Source: BRHc4a sp049323755 (GTDB lineage: Bacteria; Bacillota; Desulfotomaculia; Desulfotomaculales; Desulfocucumaceae). Taken from it: a DNA stretch of 64,000 nucleotides. Positions 1-9,263 of the stretch are shown piece by piece. Location: the NCBI GenBank assembly GCA_049323755.1, contig JBMOPE010000038.1:62001-126000 (forward strand), written 5' to 3'. A model generated the notes under the pieces. The model had not been told where the DNA came from. It saw nothing but the letters and a program-made list of their open reading frames with translations, and ran no database searches. The position numbers and the translations under genes were made by a program. Within the stretch, counting starts at the first letter, position 1; every line of letters starts with the position of its first letter.

Positions 1-457
1 CCACGTGCAGGTCTTTTCCAGCTTCAAGTCCGGTCTTTTCAGAAATATAATCGGCCAGCCTCCTTGTGGCGCCGGGAGGGACGGTGCTTTTCAATATCAG
101 CACCTGACCTCTTCGTAAGAATGGAATTATGCTTTCAGCGGCTTCCGTCAGCTGACTTGTATCCGGCCGGTAGCCATCATCAAGAGGAGTGCCCACTGCC
201 AGAATTATATATTCGGCCTTACTGATTATTTCTGGCACGGTATGAGAGGTAAGCCGGCCAAAGGACACTGCCCTGCGCACCAATTCATCCATTCCCGGCT
301 CCTTGATAGGGCAGACCCCGGAATTTACTTTTATTACCACATCTTCACTGCGGTCTATCCCAAGCACCCTGGCACCCCTCCGGGAAAGAAGGGCGGCAAT
401 GCTTATCCCTACATATCCAAGGCCCACAACGGCCACCTTGCTTTTGTTTAACTCCAT
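1..457 (-). CDS. nucleotide-sugar dehydrogenase, N-terminal part (cut by window edge)
   Basis: Visible N-terminus (152 residues) of a UDP-glucose/UDP-ManNAc/GDP-mannose dehydrogenase-family enzyme; these NAD-dependent enzymes oxidise a nucleotide sugar to its uronic acid for surface-polymer synthesis. A Rossmann motif VVGLGYVG lies at residues 9-16, followed by the family segments AVGTPLDDG and LILKSTVPPGAT. The ATG at 457 gives the standard N-terminus; only a weak AGG precedes it. The C-terminal substrate and UDP-binding domains lie outside the window, so the exact substrate cannot be named. It precedes the glycosyltransferase genes on the same strand and fits a glycan precursor role. Confidence 0.88.
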   Translation of the reverse strand, partial: MELNKSKVAVVGLGYVGISIAALLSRRGARVLGIDRSEDVVIKVNSGVCPIKEPGMDELVRRAVSFGRLTSHTVPEIISKAEYIILAVGTPLDDGYRPDTSQLTEAAESIIPFLRRGQVLILKSTVPPGATRRLADYISEKTGLEAGKDLHV

Positions 458-493
458 TCAAGTTTCACCAGCCTAATTTAATAATCAGTTAAC

Positions 494-1372
494 TTAAAAC
501 GGTATTTTAAATCTCTGGAAAAACCAGTCATCATCCCTTCTCCTTTTAGAAAAATACTCTTTTCTCTGTACAAAGACATCACTTTCCAATATCTTTCGCT
601 CCACTCCTATACTTTGTGGATGACTCTGTATCAAATTAATAACCTTGGCAATTCTTTCACTCTTAAAGTGGCTGTATGCCATCCGGAGCAAATTGTAGTC
701 CACATGCTCCCAGGTTACCGTGTATGGATGCCTTTCCCGGAATATATGAAGTATCTTCACATCGGGAACAACCCCCAGGCGGCACCCGAAAAGCCACATT
801 TTAAGTGAAATCTCCTCATCCTCCCTTCCCCAGACAATGAATCCCCTGTCAAACCCGCCAACATCAAAAAAGACCTTTGTCTTAACAGCCAGACAGCCTC
901 CGGGCAAAAGCGGGGATGGTGAAAATTTCGGGGGCCTTGGAAGCCAGGTGAACTTCAAGTTTTCATCCCAGGTAAATCCTCCGGCCACATCGTTGGGCCT
1001 GTCGTGAGGGGCTATTCCCGGGCAGGCCGCCTCTATTTTCCCTTCGAGAATAGGGTCCACCAGCCTGTCAATCCAGTAGTCTTCGGTAAAGATATGGGCG
1101 TCACAAAAAATGAGTATTTCACCCCCGGCCGCAGAGGCCCCCTCGTTGCGGGCTTTTGCCGACCCAATGCCGGCTGTGGTGACTAATTTTATATTCCCCA
1201 TTTTATAGTTATCCCCCAAAAAACGGCAGCACCCATCTGTGGACCCGTCATCCACCACGATAATCTCGTAGGTAGTGGCATTTTTAGACCCCAGGACTGA
1301 CTTTACGGTGTTAATTACATTTAATCCCTCATTTTTTGCAGGGATTATAACCGAAACCGTAGGACCTGACAT
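494..1372 (-). CDS. family 2 glycosyltransferase with pp-GalNAc-T-like catalytic end
   Basis: GT-A fold glycosyltransferase of 292 residues. The nucleotide-binding DDGSTDG lies at residues 41-47 and the metal-binding D-x-H at 91-93 (DAHIF). Near residue 180 there is a WGREDEEIS segment followed by W and C, which resembles the WG-E/N-x-E motif of polypeptide GalNAc-transferase-like enzymes more than ordinary rhamnosyltransferases. No membrane segment is evident, so it probably acts at the cytoplasmic face. A good ribosome site (GGAGGTGG) sits inside the end of the upstream gene, whose TAA directly abuts this ATG, so the two are probably co-translated. Acceptor and donor sugars cannot be read from sequence. 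Confidence 0.88.
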   Translation of the reverse strand: MSGPTVSVIIPAKNEGLNVINTVKSVLGSKNATTYEIIVVDDGSTDGCCRFLGDNYKMGNIKLVTTAGIGSAKARNEGASAAGGEILIFCDAHIFTEDYWIDRLVDPILEGKIEAACPGIAPHDRPNDVAGGFTWDENLKFTWLPRPPKFSPSPLLPGGCLAVKTKVFFDVGGFDRGFIVWGREDEEISLKMWLFGCRLGVVPDVKILHIFRERHPYTVTWEHVDYNLLRMAYSHFKSERIAKVINLIQSHPQSIGVERKILESDVFVQRKEYFSKRRRDDDWFFQRFKIPF

Positions 1373-2089
1373 TTAATCCACCTCCCTGCACGGGTATTTA
1401 TCGTACAAATCCAGCGCTCTTATTCTGAGATAAGGTAAAATGCTGCTGTCTCTGCTCATAGATATCTGCCTGCCGTGCCAGCGGTACTCTGCCAGAACCT
1501 CGGGCACACACCCAAAGCGGTAGTAGGCTGCTGTTCTAAGCCACATATCATAGTCAATGGTGTGGCGAAGGCTCTCATCAAACAATCCGGTACGTTGAAA
1601 GCATTCAGCCTTCATCATGACCGTGCTGTTAGCGAAAAAGCACTGGTTGACCAGTGCGCTCCTGTTAGACTGACAATCCCTGAAGTGAGGAGGTACATAA
1701 AAAGACTTCCTAACGTAAGAGGAAGTCATGTCTACCGTGGCATGACCGGTATAAACAAGCCCTGCCCACAGATTATTTTTAAAATAATCCACCTGCTTTT
1801 TAATCTTGTCCGGAAAGAAAAGATCATCGTCATCAAGCCAGGCCACCAGTTCCCCTTCCGCCTTTTTCAGCCCAAAATTCCGGGCACTGGCAGCTCCCCC
1901 GTTTTCCTTGTAAAAATATTTCAGCTTACCGGCATATTTTTCCATCACTTCACCTGTGCCGTCAGTGGAGCCATCATCAACCACAATAATCTCCAGGTCC
2001 TTAAACGTCTGGGCAAACACGCTTTTAACAGCCGTCTCCAACATTTTTGCCCTGTTATAGGTTGGTATAATCACACTTACTAAAGGCAT
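1373..2089 (-). CDS. family 2 glycosyltransferase
   Basis: GT2 glycosyltransferase of about 238 residues. N-terminal VSVIIPTYNRA, DDGSTDG near residues 38-44 and a metal-binding LDDDD near residue 87 are all present. I prefer the internal ATG at 2089 because AGGGAAT precedes it at proper spacing and the beta strand VSVIIP then starts a few residues in. The longer reading from 2116 has no visible ribosome site. It abuts the next glycosyltransferase gene without a gap. The likely role is sugar transfer during surface-glycan assembly; specificity is unknown. Confidence 0.88.
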   Translation of the reverse strand: MPLVSVIIPTYNRAKMLETAVKSVFAQTFKDLEIIVVDDGSTDGTGEVMEKYAGKLKYFYKENGGAASARNFGLKKAEGELVAWLDDDDLFFPDKIKKQVDYFKNNLWAGLVYTGHATVDMTSSYVRKSFYVPPHFRDCQSNRSALVNQCFFANSTVMMKAECFQRTGLFDESLRHTIDYDMWLRTAAYYRFGCVPEVLAEYRWHGRQISMSRDSSILPYLRIRALDLYDKYPCREVD

Positions 2090-2216
2090 CGAACCATTCC
2101 CTAACATAATTTTCATAAAATGTAATTCATTCTATGAAAAACAATCGCAAGATGCTACAACCTTCCCCCAGTAACAATACTGGCAGGTAAAGCGTATATT
2201 GGAAAATAACGGATTT
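2090..2216. other. intergenic, divergent start region
   Basis: This short spacer separates the minus-strand glycosyltransferases from a plus-strand ribosome site. I see no convincing promoter boxes in it. Confidence 0.4.
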
Positions 2217-2232
2217 AAGGAGGGTTTTAACT

Positions 2233-2517
2233 TTGACCATTATATTTAATGAAGACGCATGGGATTATGTTAAAGTTAACGCAGGGATAATTACAATTAA
2301 CCAGGAACCGTGCCGGGGCTGAGGGGGCCGCTTGAGAATTTCCCCCGCCGTGAGCGTGGGCCAACCGGAAAATATTGACAATTATGATGTTTATACCAGA
2401 GAGGATGTTTGTATATACCTTACAAAGGACTTCCCTAAAGACCCACCCAATATAGTTATCCATCTTAAAACCCACAAAAAAGATCCCCCGAGGCTGATAG
2501 CCTCAAGAAGAAGATAA
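2233..2517 (+). CDS. probable small selenoprotein (in-frame UGA at 2320) with a CxxU motif
   Basis: A TTG start at 2233 follows AAGGAGGG at 2217-2224 with an 8-nt spacer. The frame runs 29 codons to TGA (2320-2322) and continues open in the same frame to TAA at 2515-2517, giving 94 residues if UGA is read as selenocysteine. The context is PCRG-U-GG, a CxxU redox motif (C27, U30). GGGGG (2323-2327) and CCCCC (2342-2346) form a hairpin immediately after the UGA, where a bacterial SECIS would lie. The downstream half (VGQPENIDNYDVYTRED and onward) reads like a folded small protein. It resembles small Cys/Sec-motif or HesB-like families, but I cannot assign the family. Alternatively it is a pseudogene with a single stop. 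Confidence 0.62.
2320..2346 (+). promoter_or_regulatory. UGA codon plus candidate SECIS hairpin
   Basis: TGA is followed directly by G5 (2323-2327), a 14-nt loop and C5 (2342-2346). Bacterial SECIS hairpins sit just 3' of the Sec codon inside the reading frame; the position and stem fit, but function is inferred. Confidence 0.45.
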
Positions 2518-2518
2518 A

Positions 2519-2538
2519 TAAACGCCCTGCGGGCGTTG
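2519..2538 (+). terminator. GC-rich hairpin after the candidate selenoprotein
   Basis: The palindrome AACGCCC-TGC-GGGCGTT begins a few bases after the TAA at 2517. No strong T-run follows. The same hairpin-then-iteron arrangement recurs at 6259. Confidence 0.5.
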
Positions 2539-2573
2539 CCGCTGGAACAGCGGCAGTTATCAAGCATTTTTCG

Positions 2574-2671
2574 TGGGTCCGGAATTGGGAATTGGGAATT
2601 AGGAATTGGTTTGGGCATTTTCCGGCCCTTTTTTCTTTTCTATAGTACGAAGCATTGCCTATTGTATCTGT
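2574..2671. repeat. 97-bp direct repeat, copy 1 (contains GGAATTGGGAATT iterons)
   Basis: Matches 6313-6410 with two substitutions over 97 bases. The first third consists of iterated GGAATTGGG units; the rest is unique sequence (GTACGAAGCATTGCC and neighbours). The pair encloses the plus-strand surface-protein genes. Confidence 0.9.
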
Positions 2672-3300
2672 GAAGGAGAAACCCCAATAATAGTCGTCGG
2701 ACGTAAGACGTCAGACGTCAGGAAATTAGGATGCGAATTTGGGGTAGCATTCTACGACCGATGTCTGACGACTGCATACTGAATTGGCCGGTTACAGCCG
2801 GAGGATCCTATCGTGAGTGCGGGGGTTTATCCGATACGCCCCAAAGCTATAATGTTATTTGCAACCAAACCATGGGTTACTTTAACGCTTTAAAGCGGCA
2901 TATACTTTCCTTAACGATAAAAAAAGTGGGCCTTTGGCCCACATTATTTAAAAAAGGGGATATACCTCCTCTTCTCTAGCATTATTGTAGACGGAGGAAT
3001 GTCCCCAAATAGAGCAAGGGAGAAACTCCGCCTTGGCCCCCCTAATCCCCAATCCCCAATCCTCAATCCCCAATCCCAATCCCAATTTACCACATCTTGG
3101 TTGTAGAATTGTGTCGAATTATTTGTTATCATAGTAAACAACTTCGCCCCATAAAGAAGGTTGCCCTGAAAAAAAGATTCCACCTTGTTTTCCCTTAAGA
3201 AAAAAGCTTCCTCTTCTGCATTACGCACTGAAAGAAGCTTTTTTATATTGCAATCAAAAGGAAGGGGGTGCAGAAACTTTTTCCGGAACCCTTTTCAAAC
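2672..3300. other. gene-free region with several short repeats
   Basis: No convincing gene. It holds a degenerate inverted repeat of GACGTCAGAC-type units (2693-2722 against about 2755-2778), a GTGGGCC-TTT-GGCCCAC hairpin at 2926-2942, an array of CCCCAATC units at 3037-3086, and a hairpin with arms GAAAAAAGCTTC and GAAGCTTTTTT near 3199-3246 that could end or attenuate transcription ahead of the CAP-protein gene. Confidence 0.6.
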
Positions 3301-3326
3301 GCAGAAAAAAGGAGGACATCTTTAAA

Positions 3327-4568
<1,242 letters not shown>

Positions 4569-4583
4569 CTAAATCACATTCTT

Positions 4584-4613
4584 AAAAAAGGCACCTTAAT
4601 GGTGTCTTTTTCC
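4584..4613 (+). terminator. rho-independent terminator of the CAP-protein gene
   Basis: AAAAAGGCACC-TTAAT-GGTGTC followed by a T-run, 16 bases after the stop codon. Confidence 0.85.
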
Positions 4614-4793
4614 TTTTAATTTGCCAATTAATATTCCTTTAACTTCTACAAGGGCAGTAACATATTTTCCTTTACCCCCATAATATGGACCAAGGATTAA
4701 ATAGATCCACTTTTTCATTTCATTAGATTTAAAGGGGGTATGTACCCGAAAAAAAAGTTCTTTATAAAAAAATAAGTAAAGAGAGGTATACCT

Positions 4794-5507
4794 ATGAATC
4801 ATGATGTATTAGTTCAGAACAGGCAGCCGCTGCCCGGCACTGTCTGTATCCCGTCTATCAAGGAAGTAGTATGCCGCTGGGGGGCAAAGTGTTTCCATGA
4901 CATTCATTACTCCACAACATTCCTCCCCTTCGGGTCAACAACTCCGATGCCCATTCCGGCCGGAGCCTGCCTGCAGGGTCTGCCCACAATTACAAACTTT
5001 TCTATCGTTCTTGACGGAGTTGTAAACGGCTGCTGCAGGGTGCTGGTAAGCTATACCATAGTAGCAATACTGGTAGACATAAACGGTCTTCCCATAGGGG
5101 TTATCACTAAGGTAGTAACCAATCTCCCGCTGCAAATCCCCATTTTCGACGTGCCGAATGTGCTGTGCTTCGGGCCGGTTATTAATAATGAGCCCTTTGT
5201 GATACTGTTCCCCAGGGTATACAGCGCTACAATTACTACCGTACAGGGTACTCTTACCGCTGTATTCAGGGTTGAAAAGGAATTCGGCTGCTTCGAGAGC
5301 CGCAAGGCCATCGTTTGCCAACTGGAGTGTGCTCCCGATGAGCCGGCCTGCACACCGCCCTTCCCGACTCCTCCCACATCGCCGGGGTGCCCGACCTTCA
5401 CCACTCCCACGGTGTGCTTCGAGTTCTGTGTTGACGATGAGCTTACCAGCCCTTACAACTGCGATCAGTGCCCGCCCCCGCAGGTCACCGTTGACCCGGT
5501 TATTTAA
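4794..5507 (+). CDS. cysteine-rich protein of unknown function
   Basis: 237 residues, no signal peptide or membrane helix. About 16 cysteines are spread through the chain, including CC pairs and a C-terminal Pro/Cys-rich stretch (CTPPFPTPPTSPGCP, then CxxCPPP). The middle is rich in Val/Ile beta-strand-like segments. The composition resembles structural proteins of spore coat or exosporium, but I recognise no named domain, so that is only a suggestion. The ATG is preceded by GAGAGG at 4781-4786. A strong terminator follows, so it is probably a single-gene unit. It lies between the two 97-bp repeats. Confidence 0.75.
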   Translation: MNHDVLVQNRQPLPGTVCIPSIKEVVCRWGAKCFHDIHYSTTFLPFGSTTPMPIPAGACLQGLPTITNFSIVLDGVVNGCCRVLVSYTIVAILVDINGLPIGVITKVVTNLPLQIPIFDVPNVLCFGPVINNEPFVILFPRVYSATITTVQGTLTAVFRVEKEFGCFESRKAIVCQLECAPDEPACTPPFPTPPTSPGCPTFTTPTVCFEFCVDDELTSPYNCDQCPPPQVTVDPVI

Positions 5508-5540
5508 CTTAAAAGTTAAACAGCAAAGCAAATATTTTAT

Positions 5541-5579
5541 AAAAAATAGGCAGTCACAGGTTGACTGCCTATTTTTTTA
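5541..5579 (+). terminator. rho-independent terminator
   Basis: Perfect 15-bp-class stem (AAATAGGCAGTCA pairing with TGACTGCCTATTT) with T7, downstream of the Cys-rich gene. Confidence 0.92.
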
Positions 5580-5694
5580 CCGTGAAGGATTACCATATTT
5601 ACCCATTAAAACCATTATACAAGCACCTTTGGCACCTTTTACCCATAGATTATTCACAGCTACTACTTTTCTCCCAATGAAGGAGGGTTAAACT

Positions 5695-6255
5695 GTGTCG
5701 GATTTCTATTTAACAAATATCAACCCGGAAGAATTGGAGGCTTCAACAAAGCTGGCAAAAGACCGGAAGCTGCAAATGAAAAGCATAGACTACGGTACCC
5801 TGGCAGAAATGTATCCTATAGGGGTAAACATAGAGCAGAAAATTACGGAGCAGGTTAAAAAAACTGTTATTTCAGAACCCAAACAGGAGGATGCTCCCGT
5901 CAGCAAACAAGATATTGAAGAAGACAAGGCTGCTTTAAAGCAGGAAGGCCTCCCGGTACCCGAAGATTCAATGGCAAATGTAACCGGGGAAAAAAAGGCT
6001 GATCCAGATGATCCACTTAAAAAAGGGAAAATGCTTCACAAAATGGCTCTTTCCGGCGATAAAAAAGCGGCCTGGGAATCCTACATGTTTTTTTTGAGGT
6101 CCCTTGAAAGCAAACCGGATGATCCGGTTGTAAAGGCTTTTCACGCCGACTGCCTGTCAATGGTGGAGCGCTACTCCAATTCATTCCCGCAGGAGCCTTT
6201 TAAGCTATATAACCCCTTAACAGCACCGTGCCGCGTCAAACAGCACAGGCGCTAA
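5695..6255 (+). CDS. hypothetical hydrophilic protein
   Basis: 186 residues, GTG start with AGGAGGG at 5681-5687. Strongly charged, with Lys/Glu-rich central part (about 60-115), no signal peptide, no membrane helix. The C-terminal third looks helical and ends in a basic HRR. Family not recognised. Nothing similar is seen elsewhere in the window. Start and stop are well supported by the ribosome site and by the hairpin right after the stop. Confidence 0.72.
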   Translation: MSDFYLTNINPEELEASTKLAKDRKLQMKSIDYGTLAEMYPIGVNIEQKITEQVKKTVISEPKQEDAPVSKQDIEEDKAALKQEGLPVPEDSMANVTGEKKADPDDPLKKGKMLHKMALSGDKKAAWESYMFFLRSLESKPDDPVVKAFHADCLSMVERYSNSFPQEPFKLYNPLTAPCRVKQHRR

Positions 6256-6257
6256 AA

Positions 6258-6277
6258 AAACGGGCCTTCGGCCCGTT
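6258..6277 (+). terminator. hairpin after the hypothetical gene
   Basis: AACGGGCC-TTC-GGCCCGTT directly after the stop; a weak T-run makes termination uncertain. Confidence 0.5.
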
Positions 6278-6312
6278 GCCGCTTCACCAGCGCATTGGTT
6301 AAGTATTATTTA

Positions 6313-6410
6313 TGGGTCCGGAATTGGGAATTGGGAATTAGGAATTGGTTTGGGCATTCTCCGGCCCTTTTTTCTTTTTTATAGTACGAAGCATTGCCTA
6401 TTGTATCTGT
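6313..6410. repeat. 97-bp direct repeat, copy 2
   Basis: Second copy of the repeat at 2574-2671, same orientation, about 3.7 kb apart. The preceding 55 bases (GC hairpin, then GCCGCT...CAGCG) are also recognisably related between the two sites. Confidence 0.9.
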
Positions 6411-6419
6411 TTCCATTTC

Positions 6420-7259
6420 TTAATCGGTTACATTTACCCATAGGTGGAGCGTCCGGTATGGATCGGTATCGTCCTTTCTATATAATAAAAACTCCACCTT
6501 TATATTCTCGCCCGGCTCATGAAGCCTGAAATTCAAAGGACTTTCAAATTTGCCCTCATTGTCCAGGGCTATGGGATATACTGAGCCAATGATATATCCC
6601 CTGGCTTTAATTTCCACCCTATATTCCTGCTGGCTGTATTCATGGTTAACCACACCCAGTATAACCGACTCTTCCTTTCCGGCCTTTAAATCCCTGGGGT
6701 ACCCCTCGGCCTTCCCCCCCGGCCCCAATATATAAAACTCTGTAAACTTTTCTCCTGTCTTGGGCATTTTGATTACGTACACCAGGGATCCCACGGCAAA
6801 GAGTATGGATAGCACCAGCACCAGGGAGAGCAACTTGTCCACCTTTCCCATTTGCCTCCAGTCAGGAAAGGATATGTTAAATCCTATAAACAAACGCTTT
6901 TCTTCCGGAAGCTTTTGCCTCCGGTACCAGCCCAGGGCAGACATAGCCAGCACAAAAAGGCTGAGAGAAAAGAGAATAGGGTAAAGCCTGATTCCCCAGG
7001 GGGTAAAATTAAGTATCAGTCCGATGAGGGGCACCACCGCAATGCTGAGGCCGAAGCTTAAGGCCACCCTCTCAATGGCGTCCAGATCCTCACGCCCCGG
7101 AAAGAGAGCAGCGATAAGCGTATATCCCGGAAAAAAAAGCACGAAGGGAAGCCCCAGCGCCACCCTCAGCGGCTGAATATCCGCAAAGGAAATGAGGATT
7201 ACCAGTACCAGTGAAAGGGCTATTATTATTTTAAATTCATTTTTTAAGGCAAAGCTCAT
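6420..7259 (-). CDS. DUF1616-family membrane protein
   Basis: 279 residues. The N-terminal half has four hydrophobic helices with the family pattern ADIQPLRVALGLPFVLFFPGY and ERVALSFGLSIAVVPLIG. A fifth helix lies near residue 145, followed by an extracellular Ig-like beta domain (about 165-279). DUF1616 proteins are common in archaea and some bacteria and often accompany surface-glycan or S-layer genes; no activity is established. The ATG is preceded by GGAGGAG. A similar Ig-like tail appears in the unknown protein at 25005-25415. Confidence 0.85.
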   Translation of the reverse strand: MSFALKNEFKIIIALSLVLVILISFADIQPLRVALGLPFVLFFPGYTLIAALFPGREDLDAIERVALSFGLSIAVVPLIGLILNFTPWGIRLYPILFSLSLFVLAMSALGWYRRQKLPEEKRLFIGFNISFPDWRQMGKVDKLLSLVLVLSILFAVGSLVYVIKMPKTGEKFTEFYILGPGGKAEGYPRDLKAGKEESVILGVVNHEYSQQEYRVEIKARGYIIGSVYPIALDNEGKFESPLNFRLHEPGENIKVEFLLYRKDDTDPYRTLHLWVNVTD

Positions 7260-7566
7260 AGCACAAACACTCCTCCAAAAAACGCTTCTGCTGAGATACT
7301 TATGCTGTCGGAAGCCAGAATCCAGACACCGGGCCGCATAAAACGGCCACCAATAAGGATGAAAATTGGGTTCTTATAAACCACAGAGAACACAGAGCAC
7401 ACAGAGAGTTTATAAGCCCTGCTTGTAAGCTTTAAGAGGTTTTTTATTAAAAAGGGTACACTTCTCTATCATCTACTTCGGTTTCAGACCTCATAGTAAT
7501 GCCTGAGAGCAAATTCTCTGTGTTCTCTGTGGCCTCTGTGGTTTTATAAAAAGACATTAAATATTT
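7260..7566. other. 307-bp spacer holding an iterated-motif element
   Basis: No gene. It contains the CACAGAG element described separately and a stray CAGAATCCAG motif near 7317. Confidence 0.6.
7375..7550. repeat. CACAGAGNN inverted-repeat element, copy 1
   Basis: The left arm (7381-7408) has three 9-bp CACAGAGNN units and the right arm (7514-7541) carries the same units inverted. TTATAAA flanks both ends. The core of about 105 bp matches, in inverted orientation, the core of the element at 56097-56249 (shared blocks GCATTA, AGGTCT, AAGCAGGGC). Confidence 0.85.
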
Positions 7567-8109
7567 TCAACGAGGTATTTCTTTTCCCTGATTGATAGAT
7601 TTCGGTATTGGGGGCACAGTCTTCCCCCTCTTCCCCAGCCAAAAGCCTATAAGTATAGCCGCTCCCAGTATTTCCGGCAGGTAAACATCCGGCCTGTGCA
7701 TACTCTGCAGAACCCCCTGCAGAAAGTCCTGCCCCGAGGAGGGAAAGCCCCAGCCATACAGGGGCCAAAATAGAACCGTGGGCCTCTGCCACATTTCATC
7801 CAGCACCAGGTGCGCCAGTGTCCCGAAGGAAAAGGCCAGGGGCCAGAATATTCCCCTGCGCAAGGCCCAAAGGGCCACAAGCCACAGCAGTGCGGTAAAT
7901 ACCAGGGTATGGCTGAATATTCTGCCGTAGTTAATGGTATCCCTCAAAATCATATGGCCCAATGGTTTGTCTATAATGTCCGGAAACATCGAACCCAGCG
8001 CCACCAGGCCATAGTTTATATTAAACTCCTTCTTCGCAACTTTCTCCACAAGACATCCGGCTATGCCGGCCAGCCCCACTGTAATTCCCATGTGCCCTAA
8101 AATAAGCAT
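7567..8109 (-). CDS. DUF457/YdjM-like membrane-bound metal-dependent hydrolase
   Basis: 180 residues from an ATG at 8109, preceded by AGAGG and lying 16 bases after the manC stop; a longer open frame would overlap manC. Conserved His/Asp motifs of the LexA-binding inner-membrane hydrolase family are visible: GHMGITVGLA near the start, GSMFPDIIDKP, RIFSHTLVFT and AHLVLDEMW. Four or so membrane helices carry these residues, with a basic C-terminus. The substrate is unknown for the family. It is probably co-transcribed with manC. Confidence 0.82.
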   Translation of the reverse strand: MLILGHMGITVGLAGIAGCLVEKVAKKEFNINYGLVALGSMFPDIIDKPLGHMILRDTINYGRIFSHTLVFTALLWLVALWALRRGIFWPLAFSFGTLAHLVLDEMWQRPTVLFWPLYGWGFPSSGQDFLQGVLQSMHRPDVYLPEILGAAILIGFWLGKRGKTVPPIPKSINQGKEIPR

Positions 8110-8125
8110 GATTTCTGCCTCTGCA

Positions 8126-9199
8126 TTACAGAACTTCCCCCAGGCCGCTTTCCCTGAGAGTCTGCACAACTTTCTTTATTTCCTGGACCCTGTCCCTGTG
8201 GCTGATTAAAAGGCTGTCTCCCTCGTCAACAACCAACAGGTTTTCAACACCCAGAAGCGCAACGGTCTTGCCGGGACAAAAAACCAGCGTATTGTTGGTA
8301 TTGAGAAATACTCCCCGGCCGTTTAACACATTGCCGTGCTGATCCTTTTGGGAAAACCGCTCCAGGGCAGTCCAGGAGCCTATGTCATCCCACCCAAAGT
8401 CGCCGGGAATAACAAGCACATTTTCCGCCCGCTCCATAATACCGTAGTCCACCGATACTTTTGGAAGCATCAAATAAACCTTTTCCAGTATTTCTTCATA
8501 GCGGTCACTGTTCAGCACCTCCCCGATTTCTTCAAGCCCTTTTGCCAGTCCGGGTAAATGCTTTCCAATCAGTTTATTAATCAGGTCTACTCTCCATATA
8601 AACATGCCGCTGTTCCACAAATACCTTCCGCTGGACAGGTACTCCCTGGCCTTCTGGTAGTCCGGCTTTTCAACAAAGCGGGCAGCGTGGTAGGCGGATA
8701 CCCCGGCAAAGGTATCCTGCAAATCTCCACGCAGTATGTATCCATATCCGGTCTCGGGCCTGTTCGGGGTCACACCCAGTGTAACTATGCTCTCAGCCCG
8801 CCACGCGGCTGTAATCGCGCCTTTCAGAACCGCCTGGAACCGGGAGGCGTCACTTATGTAATGGTCCGCCGGAAGCACCACCATAACTTCATGTGGGTTT
8901 TTTCTACACAGGTGCGTTGCGGCAAGCCCAATTGCCGCAGCCGTGTCCCGTCCAAAAGGCTCGATAATAATATTATTTGAAGGAAGATCAGGAATTTGTT
9001 TCAGGACAATATCCTTAAACTCCCTGCCGGTGACAATATATATATCCGAAAGGTCCACAAGACCCTCAAGCCGTGCCAGTGTCAGCTGGAGCATGGTTCT
9101 TTCCTCAACAAGGCTAAGAAACTGCTTAGGCATTGCTTCCCTGCTCCGGGGCCAGAACCTCTCTCCCCGCCCCCCGGCCATTATTATAGCAAAGGGCAT
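8126..9199 (-). CDS. manC: mannose-1-phosphate guanylyltransferase
   Basis: 357 residues; makes GDP-mannose from GTP and mannose-1-phosphate. The nucleotidyltransferase signature AGGRGERFWPRSR-x-x-MPKQF is at residues 8-27, then PADHYI, FVEKPD, NSGMFIWR, VDYGIME and GWDDIGSW in order. The length matches the single-domain form, without the C-terminal phosphomannose isomerase domain seen in bifunctional enzymes. The ribosome site is weak (AAGGATAG). Next to galU in a precursor-supply block for the glycan locus. Confidence 0.93.
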   Translation of the reverse strand: MPFAIIMAGGRGERFWPRSREAMPKQFLSLVEERTMLQLTLARLEGLVDLSDIYIVTGREFKDIVLKQIPDLPSNNIIIEPFGRDTAAAIGLAATHLCRKNPHEVMVVLPADHYISDASRFQAVLKGAITAAWRAESIVTLGVTPNRPETGYGYILRGDLQDTFAGVSAYHAARFVEKPDYQKAREYLSSGRYLWNSGMFIWRVDLINKLIGKHLPGLAKGLEEIGEVLNSDRYEEILEKVYLMLPKVSVDYGIMERAENVLVIPGDFGWDDIGSWTALERFSQKDQHGNVLNGRGVFLNTNNTLVFCPGKTVALLGVENLLVVDEGDSLLISHRDRVQEIKKVVQTLRESGLGEVL

Positions 9200-9263
9200 A
9201 ATCTATCTATCCTTTCACTGCCGAGCACCCGGTTAGGATTTTCCCGGAGCCGGTTCCCTCGGG

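Noticed and set aside
1475..2083. 202-codon plus-strand frame
   Set aside because: Antisense shadow of a clear GT2 glycosyltransferase.
3090..3326. Possible c-di-AMP or c-di-GMP riboswitch before the CAP-protein gene
   Set aside because: I looked for the conserved cores and did not find them; only a simple AT-rich hairpin is present.
4935..5531. 198-codon minus-strand frame
   Set aside because: Antisense to the Cys-rich gene, which has the ribosome site and terminator; composition is not protein-like.
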